Shown piece by piece: positions 8,989-18,618 of a stretch of DNA of 64,000 nt (its first letter is position 1; each line of letters begins with the position of its first letter). A program made the position numbers and the translations under genes. The stretch is from ZC4RG29 sp964521255 (GTDB lineage Bacteria; Bacteroidota; Bacteroidia; Cytophagales; Cyclobacteriaceae): NCBI GenBank assembly GCA_964521255.1, contig CAZFRM010000003.1, positions 248,001-312,000 of the forward strand, read 5' to 3'. Below the pieces are notes generated by a model. It saw only the letters and a list, made by a program, of their open reading frames with translations, did no database searches and was not told the origin of the DNA.

Positions 8989-9712
8989 TAAATTATTTAA
9001 GCAGAAACTGGAAAACCATCAACGCACTGCACCTGCCAGTGCCTGGTCCCGGATTGAAGCTGGTCGTTCAAAAAAAAATAACAAATACTTTTGGATGAAG
9101 ATCGCGGCATCTTTGCTTTTACTTTCTGTCATTTTATATACTATTATTTCTCTTCATGGAGCCGACGACAATAATACTTTAGCACAACAAGATCCCCGTC
9201 AGGAAAACATTAAACCTATTAATGAAACAGACTCTCTCCATCAGGAGAAAAAATCCATTCCATCTCCAGTAATAAAAGAACCTGATCAAAAGTTAGCGGA
9301 GATAATAAAACCTATTGAAACAAAATCAAACGTTAAGGAAAAAAAAGAAGCAAACTCAAACACCATCGTGGCTGAAAAAACTTCGGATATTAATAAAGAA
9401 GTTACGCTTCAAAATGATCTGGCACCAAATGAAATAGTTGTAGCAGAGATCAATGAAGAAGCCACTCCTGCAAAGAGTAAAAATTTCAAACTGGTTATTG
9501 AAGCTGATGAAGTGAATAAAAAATATTTGAAAGAAAGAAGTGTAGCTAAAGCAACCTCAACTGATGAAAGTTCATCTGGTATAAAGAAGCTGTTGGACAA
9601 AGCTCAGGATTTAAAGAACAATCAAGATCCTTTTGGCGATCTCCGGCAGGTGAAAAATGAAATTCTGGCGCTGAATTTTCAAACGAACAAGAAACATGAA
9701 CAAAACAAGTAA
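8972..9712 (+). CDS. Single-span membrane protein, probable anti-sigma partner of the ECF sigma factor
   Basis: A 246-residue protein overlapping the sigma gene by 17 bp. Residues 1-40 are cytoplasmic and basic (LFKQKLENHQRTAPASAWSRIE is a motif start shared by such regulators). A membrane span lies at about 43-62 (WMKIAASLLLLSVILYTII). The remainder is a long, charged, low-complexity periplasmic tail rich in Lys, Glu and Asn. No zinc-binding HxxxCxxC motif of classic anti-sigma domains is present, so the anti-sigma role is inferred from gene order and topology. Confidence 0.7.
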   Translation: MNQQPDKLFKQKLENHQRTAPASAWSRIEAGRSKKNNKYFWMKIAASLLLLSVILYTIISLHGADDNNTLAQQDPRQENIKPINETDSLHQEKKSIPSPVIKEPDQKLAEIIKPIETKSNVKEKKEANSNTIVAEKTSDINKEVTLQNDLAPNEIVVAEINEEATPAKSKNFKLVIEADEVNKKYLKERSVAKATSTDESSSGIKKLLDKAQDLKNNQDPFGDLRQVKNEILALNFQTNKKHEQNK

Positions 9713-9718
9713 TGAGGT

Positions 9719-10696
9719 ATGAACAAGCAATCAATATTTACACTAATACTATCCCTTTGTCTTTTAAACACCTTCGCACAAAATATTTCCGATACGGTAA
9801 TAGTAAAACTTGGAAAAGCCAGTAAGGTAGTCTTTACTGTTCAAGACCGGGATGATCTTGAAACATTGAAACAATATGATTTTCAAAGTCTCTTTGAGGA
9901 CATTATTACAAAAATTGAATCGAATGATACAACACCGCTGGTAAACGCTGTCGATTCGTTACCACCTGTAGTCGTAGAGGAGAGTTTACGTCTTGAAAGT
10001 AATGAGGAACAAGAAGATGATAATTGGGATAATAGCTGGAATAAAAAACGTTGGCGCACAACCCAGTCATTCAATTTTGATCTTGGCACGAACAACTACC
10101 TTTCGAATGGAAAATTTCCTGACAGTGAAGATGCAACGTATGCTGTAAGACCATGGGGTTCGTGGTATGTCGCCATCAATTCCATTCAACGCACCCGTGT
10201 AGGCAATAACTTTTTCCTGGAGTGGGGTGGTGGCGTAAGCTGGTATAATTTTAAGTTTGAAGATGATAATGTGCTTATTCGAAAAGATGATACAGGTACC
10301 ACCTTCATCAATGATTTGACGCCAGAGTTATCGTATAAAAAAAGCAAGCTTACCGTTTGTTATGTTAATGCCCATCTCGTTCCAATGCTTGATTTTGGTG
10401 GAGTAAATCACAAACAACGCATCTGGGATGGCAGCCATAGCGCGTTCAGGATCGGTGCAGGCCCTTACATTGGCTACCGTATCGACAGCTATTCAAAAGT
10501 AAAGTATAAAGAGGATGGGGATACTAATAAGGATAAGAACCACGACAGTTACTACATCGACAACATTCGCTATGGCATACGCATGCAATTAGGCTTTCGT
10601 TCCACGGATCTGTTCTTTAACTATGATATGAATGAACTCTTTACTGAGGGGAAAGGGCCATCTCTTAATGCTTTTAGTTTCGGTGTAATATTTTAG
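9719..10696 (+). CDS. Predicted outer-membrane beta-barrel protein
   Basis: A 325-residue protein with a Sec signal peptide (MNKQSIFTLILSLCLLNTFAQ). An acidic segment rich in Glu and Asp (about residues 88-108) precedes a region of alternating aromatic strands such as WGSWYVAINSIQRTRVGNNF and FRIGAGPYIGYRIDSYSKV. It ends in FSFGVIF, a terminal aromatic residue typical of outer-membrane barrels recognised by BamA. It starts 6 bp after the preceding membrane-protein gene and is therefore probably the third gene of the sigma-factor operon. The substrate or function is unknown. Confidence 0.75.
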   Translation: MNKQSIFTLILSLCLLNTFAQNISDTVIVKLGKASKVVFTVQDRDDLETLKQYDFQSLFEDIITKIESNDTTPLVNAVDSLPPVVVEESLRLESNEEQEDDNWDNSWNKKRWRTTQSFNFDLGTNNYLSNGKFPDSEDATYAVRPWGSWYVAINSIQRTRVGNNFFLEWGGGVSWYNFKFEDDNVLIRKDDTGTTFINDLTPELSYKKSKLTVCYVNAHLVPMLDFGGVNHKQRIWDGSHSAFRIGAGPYIGYRIDSYSKVKYKEDGDTNKDKNHDSYYIDNIRYGIRMQLGFRSTDLFFNYDMNELFTEGKGPSLNAFSFGVIF

Positions 10697-10713
10697 GATC
10701 AATCTATTCTAAT

Positions 10714-10740
10714 AAAAGGCGGTTATTTCGATCGCCTTTT
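10714..10740 (+). terminator. Rho-independent terminator after the barrel-protein gene
   Basis: Arms AAAAGGCG (10714-10721) and CGCCTTTT (10733-10740) form a hairpin 17 bp after the stop codon. The right arm ends in a T-run that continues to 10743. Confidence 0.75.
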
Positions 10741-10930
10741 TCTTTTCAAGGGTGAGATAAACCCACACTTTCCCCTTTAAGAACTAAGGCTTATTTCAAT
10801 ATCGGCCTGACTCACGTAAGGCTTATAAAAACCGGAAAAATTTTAGCCCTACCAGGCTCTTTCCCATTTGCTTACTACAAAACTTAAGGCTACATGTAGC
10901 AGAATTTGCGTATTTTTATATTTTTGAAGG

Positions 10931-10940
10931 TTAACGTTAA
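10931..10940 (+). promoter_or_regulatory. Perfect palindrome TTAACGTTAA before the TetR gene
   Basis: A 10-bp perfect palindrome ends 3 bp before the TetR-family start codon at 10944, with a TATTTTTG box (10919-10926) just upstream that fits the -7 consensus. TetR proteins usually bind short palindromes in their own promoter, so this is a plausible operator. That role is inference. Confidence 0.4.
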
Positions 10941-10943
10941 AAT

Positions 10944-11534
10944 ATGTCTGAAACATTAGCAAACTTATCCAGGAAGGAGCAAGTAATTCGGAAAGCTGCG
11001 GAGCTTTTCAGAGAAAAGGGTTATGCCGCTGCATCCATGAGAGACCTTGCACAAATGTTAGGTATTGAAGCAGCCAGTCTTTATTCGCATATAAAATCCA
11101 AAGAAGAAATTCTACGCACCTTATGTTTTGATATGGCAAGTGAATTTCGGGCATCACTTGAAGAAGTTGAAAAGAAAAAGACGACAGCCAGTGAAAAATT
11201 GCGCCTCGGTATTATTGGGCATATCCAGGTTATGGCCAAAGATTTGACGGCTTCGGCAGTCTTTATGAATGAGCATCGTCACTTAAGTCAACCTTATTTG
11301 CGTGACTTTCTGCTTCTAAGAATTAACTATATCAATCGTTTTAAAGCCATTATTGAAGACGGGGTAAAGACGGGTGAATTCAAAAATTCAATCGATAAAA
11401 AACTTGCCGTAATGACGCTGTTCTCTTCACTTAACTGGATGCCAATGTGGTATGATCCCGATGGTACTATTGACCCGCTTCAGTTGGGCTTACAATTGGC
11501 TGATATGCTGGTAAATGGATTAAAAAAAGTATAA
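10944..11534 (+). CDS. TetR/AcrR-family transcriptional regulator
   Basis: A 196-residue regulator. The N-terminal helix-turn-helix domain covers about residues 8-60 (RKAAELFREKGYAAASMRDL, then GIEAASLYSHIKSKEEIL), the classic TetR signature. The C-terminal ~130 residues are helical, as in the ligand-binding domain of this family. Members of this branch in Bacteroidota often control fatty-acid or phenylacetate-type catabolism, but no such operon lies next to it here, only a remote remnant of a 3-hydroxyacyl-CoA dehydrogenase at 57.9 kb. The ligand is unknown. Confidence 0.9.
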   Translation: MSETLANLSRKEQVIRKAAELFREKGYAAASMRDLAQMLGIEAASLYSHIKSKEEILRTLCFDMASEFRASLEEVEKKKTTASEKLRLGIIGHIQVMAKDLTASAVFMNEHRHLSQPYLRDFLLLRINYINRFKAIIEDGVKTGEFKNSIDKKLAVMTLFSSLNWMPMWYDPDGTIDPLQLGLQLADMLVNGLKKV

Positions 11535-11544
11535 GCCGCGCGAA

Positions 11545-11784
11545 TCAATTGTGGTGCATAAACGGGCCCACCATTAATTGGATTTCCTTCCAAATTACTT
11601 TGAACGCTTCGGCCGGAGAATCAAAACAACTTTGGAGATAAATCAATGTGCTGCTGTCAGCGGGTAATTCGTTATTAAGCCACTTCCAGATATCATCCGC
11701 AAGCAATAAAAGTTCATTGCTATGGTACCGGGGGTAGTACCTGTATAGCAAGTCCAAAGCCCATAAGAAATCCAAATATCTCAT
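11545..11784 (-). CDS. Small hypothetical protein
   Basis: A 79-residue minus-strand ORF convergent with the TetR gene, starting ATG at 11784. The amino-acid composition is protein-like: aromatic and leucine-rich helices (DFLWALDLLYRYYPRYHSNE, DDIWKWLNNELP). It has no signal peptide and no domain that I recognise. Nothing longer overlaps it on the other strand, which supports it as real. Function unknown. Confidence 0.5.
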   Translation of the reverse strand: MRYLDFLWALDLLYRYYPRYHSNELLLLADDIWKWLNNELPADSSTLIYLQSCFDSPAEAFKVIWKEIQLMVGPFMHHN

Positions 11785-11989
11785 AGTGTAAATTGCTAAC
11801 GTTACATTGTTGGTCTTAGTTTTTAAATTGCTGGAAAAGAATCTTAATAGGAACTCATTTTTGACCGACCCTATGGATTCTTGATAAATGGTTTCAAAAC
11901 ACTAAAAAACATTACTTAACTGACAAATCTCCCTTACTGCCCCAAACTTATTCCTCGGTTCATCCGTATTTTGCGTCAGAATTCTGTCC

Positions 11990-12598
11990 ATGAAAAGCAA
12001 AAGCTTTAGTACCCTTATTGGAATCCTGTTTATTAGCGTAGGATTTATTCTCTCAAATTGCAGCAAATCAGAAAGCAACCAAAGACATCAAACAGCATTC
12101 ACCAAAGCAGATTCATTAACGGCCAGGTACCTGGAACTACACGACAGCATGTTAGTTGCATGGAATAAGCTGATTAGTAACGATAATGCTAAGATTCGCA
12201 CAATGCATAATTTGGTACATGAGTTACTGGTTTCCAGCCAATATGATAAAGAAGAACTGATTGCTATTGAAAACCGGTTGAACCAACTATCTGAAATTAC
12301 CTTTACCCAGGAGTCCATTGGAGATCCTTCTCTTATCGAAGAATATGATTTTGCTACCACTACACTTGTCTCTGAACTTGTTACATTGGCTCAATCTCAT
12401 GAAGCGTTTGCCCACAATCAGGTGTTACAAAAACTAACAGATGAAATCAGGCAATCCGATCAACAGGTAGAAGAGAATCGGAGCAATTATGACACCATAG
12501 CGGAAGAGTTCAACAAATTTTTAGAACATAACAAGACAATGTTAACCGACATTGATGCTGAACAAAAAGCGCTATTCCAGGTGACCTCAACAGAGTGA
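11990..12598 (+). CDS. Lipoprotein with coiled-coil-like helical body, unknown function
   Basis: A 202-residue protein with a signal peptide that ends at a lipobox-like ILSNC (Cys about residue 24). The mature part is almost wholly helical and polar, with repeated Glu/Gln/Asn and heptad-like leucines (QEVEENRSN-type segments near the C-terminus), consistent with a periplasmic or outer-membrane-anchored coiled coil. Similar small lipoproteins in Bacteroidota are annotated only as hypothetical. It stands alone. Confidence 0.7.
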   Translation: MKSKSFSTLIGILFISVGFILSNCSKSESNQRHQTAFTKADSLTARYLELHDSMLVAWNKLISNDNAKIRTMHNLVHELLVSSQYDKEELIAIENRLNQLSEITFTQESIGDPSLIEEYDFATTTLVSELVTLAQSHEAFAHNQVLQKLTDEIRQSDQQVEENRSNYDTIAEEFNKFLEHNKTMLTDIDAEQKALFQVTSTE

Positions 12599-12737
12599 TC
12601 CATTCACTTTCCAAAATTGAGTTAATCAAAATTCCAACTCCCCAGTTTGTTCCAGTAATTCTACAAAAAAGACCCCGTTAAGGCTTTAAAGGCCAGTTTC
12701 AATCCATTGGCATTATTCTTTCTATTGACTAGAAGGT

Positions 12738-12986
12738 ATGAAATCAATTATTGAAATATTTAATACAAAATCGATACTGCAAGACAGCGTTAACTGCTGG
12801 CTTCAATATGCATTAGCACAACCCATAAACATAGATTTAAGAATACTTGCCGTATTCATCTTACAATATGTAGGTGTTGTTCACGTCTGCACCTGGATTG
12901 AAAAAATGAAACCCCTGGTTATTGATTTTATTAAGACACATAAGATGCAACTGGGGAACGAGACTCCGGCGTTTGAAAGGGCTTAA
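12738..12986 (+). CDS. Small hypothetical protein, possibly membrane-associated
   Basis: An 82-residue ORF preceded by a purine-rich AGAAGG six bases before the ATG, a plausible ribosome-binding site. One hydrophobic stretch (IDLRILAVFILQYVGVVHVC) could span the membrane. No family recognised. It converges with corA. Confidence 0.45.
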   Translation: MKSIIEIFNTKSILQDSVNCWLQYALAQPINIDLRILAVFILQYVGVVHVCTWIEKMKPLVIDFIKTHKMQLGNETPAFERA

Positions 12987-13145
12987 TGAATTTGTTTGTC
13001 AGGAGGTTACTATTCTGTGGTATTAAAAAGCAAGCAATATCTAACACCACCATCATTCTCAATCAATTACTCATTTAATCTATTTTTCCTTAAATCTTTC
13101 TTGCGAAAAAGTTAACGTCTATAACGTAAAAGAATAACAGAGAAG

Positions 13146-14102
13146 TTAAAGCCATTTCTTCCTTCTAAAATACCACAAAAAACCTAGTGAGGAAATAGCC
13201 ATTAGCGAAACAGCAAAGGGATAACCGAATAACCATTTTAGCTCTGGCATTACCTTAAAGTTCATCCCATAGATACTTGCAATAAGCGTTGGCGGCATAA
13301 ACACTACCGTCACGACAGTGAAAATTTTTATTACTGTGTTTTGCTCAATGTTAACCAAACCAAGAAATGTATTTTGAAGATACTCAAGACGCTCGAAGCT
13401 GAATTCAATGTGCTGGAGCAATGAACCTATATCTTTCATCACAATTCTTAATCTGTCTTTTTCGTTATCAGCAACAGCATGACTCTTCATCAATGACGAG
13501 ACAAGTCGCTGTTTATCGACTACACTCTCTCTTGCCAGAATAGTATTTTCCTGTAATTCTGTTATGCTGATCAAGGCTCCTTCCTCATATGATTTTTCTT
13601 TGATGATCCGTGTACTTATGTTGTTAGTGAGTTTAGAGACATATTCAATAAAATCGGCGTCAAGATCTATTTGTGCTTCAAGTATGGTTAAGAGTATCTG
13701 TAAGCCTCTTAAGCTCAATGTATTTTTACTGACTTTCAATTTGCGAACGGTCTCTGCAAATGATTTCATGTCCGCATTGCGCAGCGTAAAAAGGATCTCC
13801 TTCTTAAGAATAAAAGATACCTGCTCGGTAACATAAGCTTTGTTCTCGTAAACGATAAAAGCATTGTTAGCCTCTATGTTCTCTTCATCTTCAAAATACC
13901 GTGAACTGCTTTCAATCTCGGCAGCTTCCTGGGGGGTAAACAACTCTATGCCGAATGTAGCTTCTACTTGCTTTTGCTCGTCAAGGTCTGATGATTGTAA
14001 ATCTACCCACACCATCCTGTCGCAATCCAACGGCAATAGCGACTTAGGTTTCTTTTCCCAAATAAAACTTCCATCACTTTTTATATAGAAAATCCTTACC
14101 AT
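13146..14102 (-). CDS. corA: CorA-family magnesium/divalent-cation channel
   Basis: A 318-residue protein of normal CorA length. The N-terminal ~240 residues form the cytoplasmic funnel domain. The C-terminal end has two membrane spans: IKIFTVVTVVFMPPTLIASI, followed directly by the signature YGMNF that marks the pore entrance, and then YPFAVSLMAISSLGFLWYF, ending with the basic RRKKWL tail. CorA forms a pentameric inner-membrane channel for Mg2+ (and Co2+ or Ni2+). The short loop PELKWLFGYP between the spans fits the family. It is transcribed alone and convergent with 12738-12986. Confidence 0.93.
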   Translation of the reverse strand: MVRIFYIKSDGSFIWEKKPKSLLPLDCDRMVWVDLQSSDLDEQKQVEATFGIELFTPQEAAEIESSSRYFEDEENIEANNAFIVYENKAYVTEQVSFILKKEILFTLRNADMKSFAETVRKLKVSKNTLSLRGLQILLTILEAQIDLDADFIEYVSKLTNNISTRIIKEKSYEEGALISITELQENTILARESVVDKQRLVSSLMKSHAVADNEKDRLRIVMKDIGSLLQHIEFSFERLEYLQNTFLGLVNIEQNTVIKIFTVVTVVFMPPTLIASIYGMNFKVMPELKWLFGYPFAVSLMAISSLGFLWYFRRKKWL

Positions 14103-14443
14103 AAAATTGCCTTAGTTATTAATCGTTTAGTGATTTAGTGCTACTTAGTTCATTCAAAAATCTATGCTACAAACGAAAAAATGGCAGTAAGCAAATGGCA
14201 ATAGGCAATTTTGCCTACTGCGATTGCCTATTGCCTACTTTTCAACATTGGTTAATATCTGTTGATAAAATGTTTTATACTAGTAAACGATGCTCTCATT
14301 AATAATTACCAGGTTGCTCAATGGTAAAGGTAGAATTTAGAACATAAAGTCAAAAAGTTTAGATGGATGAGTTCTCTAAATCCGTTCCAACCAACTGACT
14401 GGGGTTTGTGTCTTTAATATTATATATACAAGAAGCCTGATTT
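14103..14443. repeat. Intergenic region with a 12-bp inverted repeat of GGCAATA units
   Basis: GGCAATAGGCAA at 14197-14208 has its perfect complement TTGCCTATTGCC at 14224-14235, and the nested AGGCAATTTTGCCT (14203-14216) gives a competing smaller hairpin. The units look like a short self-complementary tandem repeat, comparable with the AGTCATTAGT repeat at 18695-18750. The stretch must also hold the promoters of corA (minus) and the next gene (plus). No gene is visible in it. Confidence 0.6.
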
Positions 14444-14929
14444 ATGTTAAAATCCAATTACCTCTATATCATATTTGTGTTGCTGATTGGCCAAATTTCC
14501 TGCAATGAAGGAACAACTCGAAATTGCAACCGGGAGCCAGGCTTACAAACTCAAATTACTAAAATAAAATACGGAACATCATTCGGGTTTTGTGTTGGAT
14601 ACTGCTGGAAGCAAATCGTCATTACAAATGATAAAGTTGAATTTGAAAAAATGAGCCGTGATGATGATGAACCGGTTACCTGTGATCGGAATTTTTCATG
14701 TACGGAATGGCTTCCATTAACACAAGAAATTGACGTAGACGATTTCTTCGCCATGGACGAAACTATCGGTTGCCCGGATTGCGCTGATGGTGGCGCTGAA
14801 TGGATTGCGATACAATCTGGATCCTCAACACACAAAGTGACTTTTGACTACATGGCACCTCCACCTCCAATCAGCGCCTATGTTAGTAACCTAAGAGAGT
14901 TAATGCGAACATTTGACAACTGTGATTAA
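14444..14929 (+). CDS. Cysteine-rich secreted or lipidated hypothetical protein
   Basis: A 161-residue protein. The N-terminus is a signal peptide (YLYIIFVLLIGQISC) whose last cysteine may be a weak lipobox. The mature part contains eleven or so cysteines, several in pairs such as FCVGYCW and CPDC, suggesting disulphides in the periplasm. No known domain is recognised. It is convergent with the minus-strand lipoprotein gene at 14945. Confidence 0.65.
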   Translation: MLKSNYLYIIFVLLIGQISCNEGTTRNCNREPGLQTQITKIKYGTSFGFCVGYCWKQIVITNDKVEFEKMSRDDDEPVTCDRNFSCTEWLPLTQEIDVDDFFAMDETIGCPDCADGGAEWIAIQSGSSTHKVTFDYMAPPPPISAYVSNLRELMRTFDNCD

Positions 14930-14944
14930 GCACAAACTAATTCA

Positions 14945-15352
14945 TCAATAAATAAAACGTGCATCTACATTACAGAAGTCTGTAGGTGAAGTGTGATAGA
15001 TATCCCTCACTGAGTAGGTAAGACTAATATTATTGCCGTAGATAGTCCCCGTTCCTTCTACCTCATATCCATTCACAACCTGATACGGTATTGTTATTTT
15101 CGAATACGATACATGCGCTTTCACGCGAATACCACTTGCATAAAAATTATCGATGCTTATTTCGTTGTAATAATAAATTGACTTACTGATGTGAATAGTA
15201 TACGATGCATAATTATTGAACGTCTGGCTGTATTCATCAACATAAAATTTTCCAACAACCTTATCACGAACATCGTAACGCGGTTCAACAACATAAACAT
15301 CACATGCTGTAAGTGTCAACGCTACAGCACCCATTAGTAAAAGACTTTTCAT
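14945..15352 (-). CDS. Small lipoprotein, unknown function
   Basis: A 135-residue protein starting at ATG 15352 (MKSLLLMGAVALTLTAC), with a canonical lipobox TLTAC, so it is very likely a lipoprotein. An upstream extension of the reading frame lacks signal-peptide character and would run through the ftsZ terminator, so the short start is chosen. The mature part is beta-rich with many Tyr and Ser (NNYASYTIHISKSIYYYNE). No family recognised. It lies downstream of ftsZ but beyond its terminator. Confidence 0.75.
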   Translation of the reverse strand: MKSLLLMGAVALTLTACDVYVVEPRYDVRDKVVGKFYVDEYSQTFNNYASYTIHISKSIYYYNEISIDNFYASGIRVKAHVSYSKITIPYQVVNGYEVEGTGTIYGNNISLTYSVRDIYHTSPTDFCNVDARFIY

Positions 15353-15430
15353 ATTAAAAATTTTGATGCTTTCTGTAGTAAGGCAATTATGAGGCCAAAG
15401 GCCAGTGCGGTGAGTACCAGAGGAGTAAAA

Positions 15431-15457
15431 GAAAAAACCCCGAACGAATCGGGGTTT
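15431..15457 (-). terminator. Rho-independent terminator of the dcw cluster (after ftsZ)
   Basis: Read on the minus strand, AAACCCCGA pairs with TCGGGGTTT (15449-15457 and 15435-15443) across a five-base loop, followed by TTTTTT. It lies about 215 bp after the ftsZ stop and is the natural end of the long cell-division transcript. Confidence 0.8.
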
Positions 15458-15672
15458 GTGAAGCTTGAAAAAATTGCAGCTTTTTATAGCTAACCAAGCG
15501 CTCAAAAAAATTGGCATCCCGGCACCGGCAAAAAATATTTACAACCAACAACCACTACGAATGGAGTAAATCACCAGTCATGCCGGGTATGCCATATCTT
15601 TAATATTGTTCAATACAAAAATCCATTTATTCAATTGTGTGAAGTGTGAACCCTAAAACATCCGTGACAAAA

Positions 15673-17244
15673 CTAATCTACATTGTCGTGAAGGAATTTA
15701 TTATTTCCCAGAATCGAGTTGTCATCATTCAAATTGTACTTTGAGATGAATGGCTCTGAACTATGCGGAACATCCTGCATTTTAACTCCCCTTCTAAGAT
15801 ACGCAGGAAGTGCCCACTTTTCATTGAAATCTTCTTTAGTCAACTCCTGCTTGCGTGTTGATTTTAATTGCTTTCTGCGTTCCTCCGACTGATTCTTTAA
15901 TCGGTTACGAACATCGGCCAATCCTTCTTCATTAATTACTTCATCTTTAAACTGACCAGCGAAATTACCATAATCATCATCAAGAAAGAGCCCTTCTTCG
16001 CCATCTTTTTCTTCAGCATTAACCTCTTCAACAGGTTCATCAATTTTCTTGAAAGGTCCAGTGAAAACTGTTTCCCGGTGAGTGGGTTCCTCTGCTTTTT
16101 CCGGCTTAACCTCAGGTTTTATTTCTTCCTGACTTTTCAATTCAGGTTCTTTACTCTTTTCGTTGACCGAGTTATCAGGAGCGGCGAATAACCAGGTTTG
16201 TGAACGGTCCAGGTCATGAACCTTTTTCTGTTCTTTCTTTGCAGCAATCTCTTCTTTTCTCATATCAGAAAAGAACCCCGTGGCAATAACTGTAACGCGT
16301 ATACGATCGCCCAAGGCCTCATCAACACCATGGCCAAAAATTACTTCTGCCTCATCACCGGCTTGTTCCTGAATGTAATCTGTAATCTCACTCAATTCAT
16401 CCATTGACAACTCAGCTTCCGCACCTGAAATAATAGAAAGAAGAATTTTCTTGGCGCCCATAATATCGCGATTATCCAACAATGGAGATGCAAGCGCTCC
16501 TTCGGCTGCCTTGGCTCCGCGACCCTCTCCTCTTGTTTCTGAAGTGCCCATAACTGCAGCGCCTGCGTTAAGCATAACGGTTCGAACATCCTGGAAGTCA
16601 ACATTCACATAACCTGCCAGTGTAATTATCTCGGCAATTCCTTTCGATGCGGTTGTCAGCACATTATCAGCTTCAGCAAATGCATGGCCTATTGGTAAAT
16701 TACCATAGATCTCACGGAGCTTGTCGTTTAATATCGTGATCACCGTGTCACAACTTTCACGAAGGGCGTCAATACCGATTTGAGCCTGTGCAAGTTTTTT
16801 CCTTCCCTCCCAACTAAAAGGAACCGTTACAATTCCAACGGTGAGGATATCCATATCCTTCGCAATCTTGGCAATCACTGGCGCGGCGCCTGTACCTGTT
16901 CCGCCGCCCATTCCCGCAGTAATAAAAACCATTTTGGTGCCTTGCAGTAATTCGCGAATCTGGTCCTTGCTCTCCACTGCAGCGGCCCTTCCTACTTCGG
17001 GATTAGCGCCACAGCCAAGCCCCTCCGTTAAATTGGTTCCAATCTGCAGCTTGTTAGGAACCGGACTACCATCTAACGCCTGTGCGTCAGTGTTGCACAC
17101 CACAAATTCAACGTCTTTAATGCCTTGCTTGTACATGTGGTTGACAGCATTGCTTCCACCTCCGCCAACACCGATCACTTTAATAATTGAGTGATATGAG
17201 TGTGTTTTGGGGAGTTCAAATTTGTAAGATCCTGTTTCAAACAT
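15673..17244 (-). CDS. ftsZ: Cell division GTPase FtsZ
   Basis: A 523-residue FtsZ. The GTPase core (about residues 15-335) begins KVIGVGGGGSNAVNHM and carries the tubulin signature GMGGGTGTGAAPVIAK. The T7 synergy region TILNDKLREIYGNLPIGHAF follows. A long acidic Glu/Asp/Lys-rich linker of about 150 residues leads to a conserved Bacteroidota tail (LPAYLRRGVKMQDVP) that should bind FtsA. FtsZ polymerises into the Z-ring at mid-cell. It is the last gene of the dcw cluster, 72 bp after ftsA, and is followed by a terminator. The length exceeds E. coli FtsZ (383 aa) because of the linker, which is normal in this phylum. Confidence 0.98.
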   Translation of the reverse strand: MFETGSYKFELPKTHSYHSIIKVIGVGGGGSNAVNHMYKQGIKDVEFVVCNTDAQALDGSPVPNKLQIGTNLTEGLGCGANPEVGRAAAVESKDQIRELLQGTKMVFITAGMGGGTGTGAAPVIAKIAKDMDILTVGIVTVPFSWEGRKKLAQAQIGIDALRESCDTVITILNDKLREIYGNLPIGHAFAEADNVLTTASKGIAEIITLAGYVNVDFQDVRTVMLNAGAAVMGTSETRGEGRGAKAAEGALASPLLDNRDIMGAKKILLSIISGAEAELSMDELSEITDYIQEQAGDEAEVIFGHGVDEALGDRIRVTVIATGFFSDMRKEEIAAKKEQKKVHDLDRSQTWLFAAPDNSVNEKSKEPELKSQEEIKPEVKPEKAEEPTHRETVFTGPFKKIDEPVEEVNAEEKDGEEGLFLDDDYGNFAGQFKDEVINEEGLADVRNRLKNQSEERRKQLKSTRKQELTKEDFNEKWALPAYLRRGVKMQDVPHSSEPFISKYNLNDDNSILGNNKFLHDNVD

Positions 17245-17316
17245 GATGTATAAATTTTAGGGTTGTTCAATTAAAAAAATTAGTCTTTTAAATTATTCCG
17301 CACCAGCGGTCCTCGT

Positions 17317-18618
17317 TCAATATTCGTTTTTATCATTAAGGTCATCTATCAATAAACTTTTGGTCTTCGTAAGAATATCATTGAAGAAATTCTTTGAACT
17401 AACAGGCTTCTTCACTTTTACTTTTACAGATTCCCTGACTTCCTTATACCGGTCTTCACGTTCATCCAATGAGCGGAACCCTGCCAGTACAAGTCCAACG
17501 GCTGTTGCGTACATCGGACTTTTCACCGATTCAATTTTACTTTTACCTAAATGTTCGTTGGGATAACCAACGCGCGTATCCATTCCTGTCATGTACTCAA
17601 CCAATTGCTTGAGGTTAGCCAGTTGTGCACCGCCACCCGTGATGACAATACCGCCTGCCAGACGATTCTCAAAACCTGAGCTGATGATTTCATTGTGCGC
17701 CATTTCAATGATCTCTTCCATGCGCGCCTGAATAATGTTTGAAAGGTTCTTGGTAGAGATTTCTTTTGCAGCGCGATTACGAATGCCCGGAATGGAAACA
17801 ACTTCATTTGGGCTCGCCTCCTCAGCGATGGCCTTTCCAAACTTTGTCTTAAGTTGTTCCGCCTGTTGAGGCAACACCATCAGACCTTGTTTGATATCAT
17901 TGGTTACAATGTTGCCTCCAAATGGAATGACTGCCGTATGCCGGATAATGTTGTCATAAAAAATAGCAATGTCTGTCGTACCTCCACCAATATCAATGAG
18001 GCAAACACCAGCTTCTTTTTCTTCATCGCTTAATACGGCAAGGCTAGACGCCAACGGCTCAAGGATCAGGTCTTCAATTTCAAGGGTGCCTCTTCTTATG
18101 CACTTATTAATGTTATTAATGGCATTTGTCTGCGCTGTGATGATATGAAAGTCTGCTTCCAATCGTACGCCTGACATGCCAACAGGTTCCTTAATTCCAT
18201 CTTCATAATCAACCATATAATCCTGCGGCATAACATGGATGATCTGACTGCCGGGAGGAACTACCATTCGATACATGTCTTGCGTGAGACGCTCAACATC
18301 GGCAACCGTAATTTCATCTTCCTTCGATGAACGTGTAATTCCACCATGTTGAATGAAGCTGCGTATATGCTGTCCTGCAATACCAACATTGACAACGCCA
18401 ATGTCAATACCCGATTGATCACTTGCTTCTTTAATGGCTTTTTCTATCGCATAAACGGTCTTGTCGATGTTAAATACTATTCCTTTAACTACACCCTCTG
18501 ACTCAGCCTTTCCCATTCCAAGGACTTCCAATTTTCCAAATTCATTTTTTCGGCCAACGATGGCACAAATCTTCGTTGTACCGATATCAAGGCCGACTAC
18601 AATTTTTTCCTGTTCCAT
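17317..18618 (-). CDS. ftsA: Cell division protein FtsA
   Basis: A 433-residue actin-like ATPase. The phosphate-1 motif GLDIGTTKICAIVG lies at the N-terminus, the 1C/SHS2 domain follows (about residues 85-165), the phosphate-2 segment is CLIDIGGGTTDIAIF, and the adenosine motif ITGGGAQLANL is near 330. The C-terminus (FFNDILTKTKSLLID) is a likely amphipathic membrane-targeting helix. FtsA tethers FtsZ filaments to the inner membrane. It lies between ftsQ (134 bp upstream) and ftsZ, the standard order. The ftsQ-ftsA gap holds an inverted repeat. Confidence 0.97.
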   Translation of the reverse strand: MEQEKIVVGLDIGTTKICAIVGRKNEFGKLEVLGMGKAESEGVVKGIVFNIDKTVYAIEKAIKEASDQSGIDIGVVNVGIAGQHIRSFIQHGGITRSSKEDEITVADVERLTQDMYRMVVPPGSQIIHVMPQDYMVDYEDGIKEPVGMSGVRLEADFHIITAQTNAINNINKCIRRGTLEIEDLILEPLASSLAVLSDEEKEAGVCLIDIGGGTTDIAIFYDNIIRHTAVIPFGGNIVTNDIKQGLMVLPQQAEQLKTKFGKAIAEEASPNEVVSIPGIRNRAAKEISTKNLSNIIQARMEEIIEMAHNEIISSGFENRLAGGIVITGGGAQLANLKQLVEYMTGMDTRVGYPNEHLGKSKIESVKSPMYATAVGLVLAGFRSLDEREDRYKEVRESVKVKVKKPVSSKNFFNDILTKTKSLLIDDLNDKNEY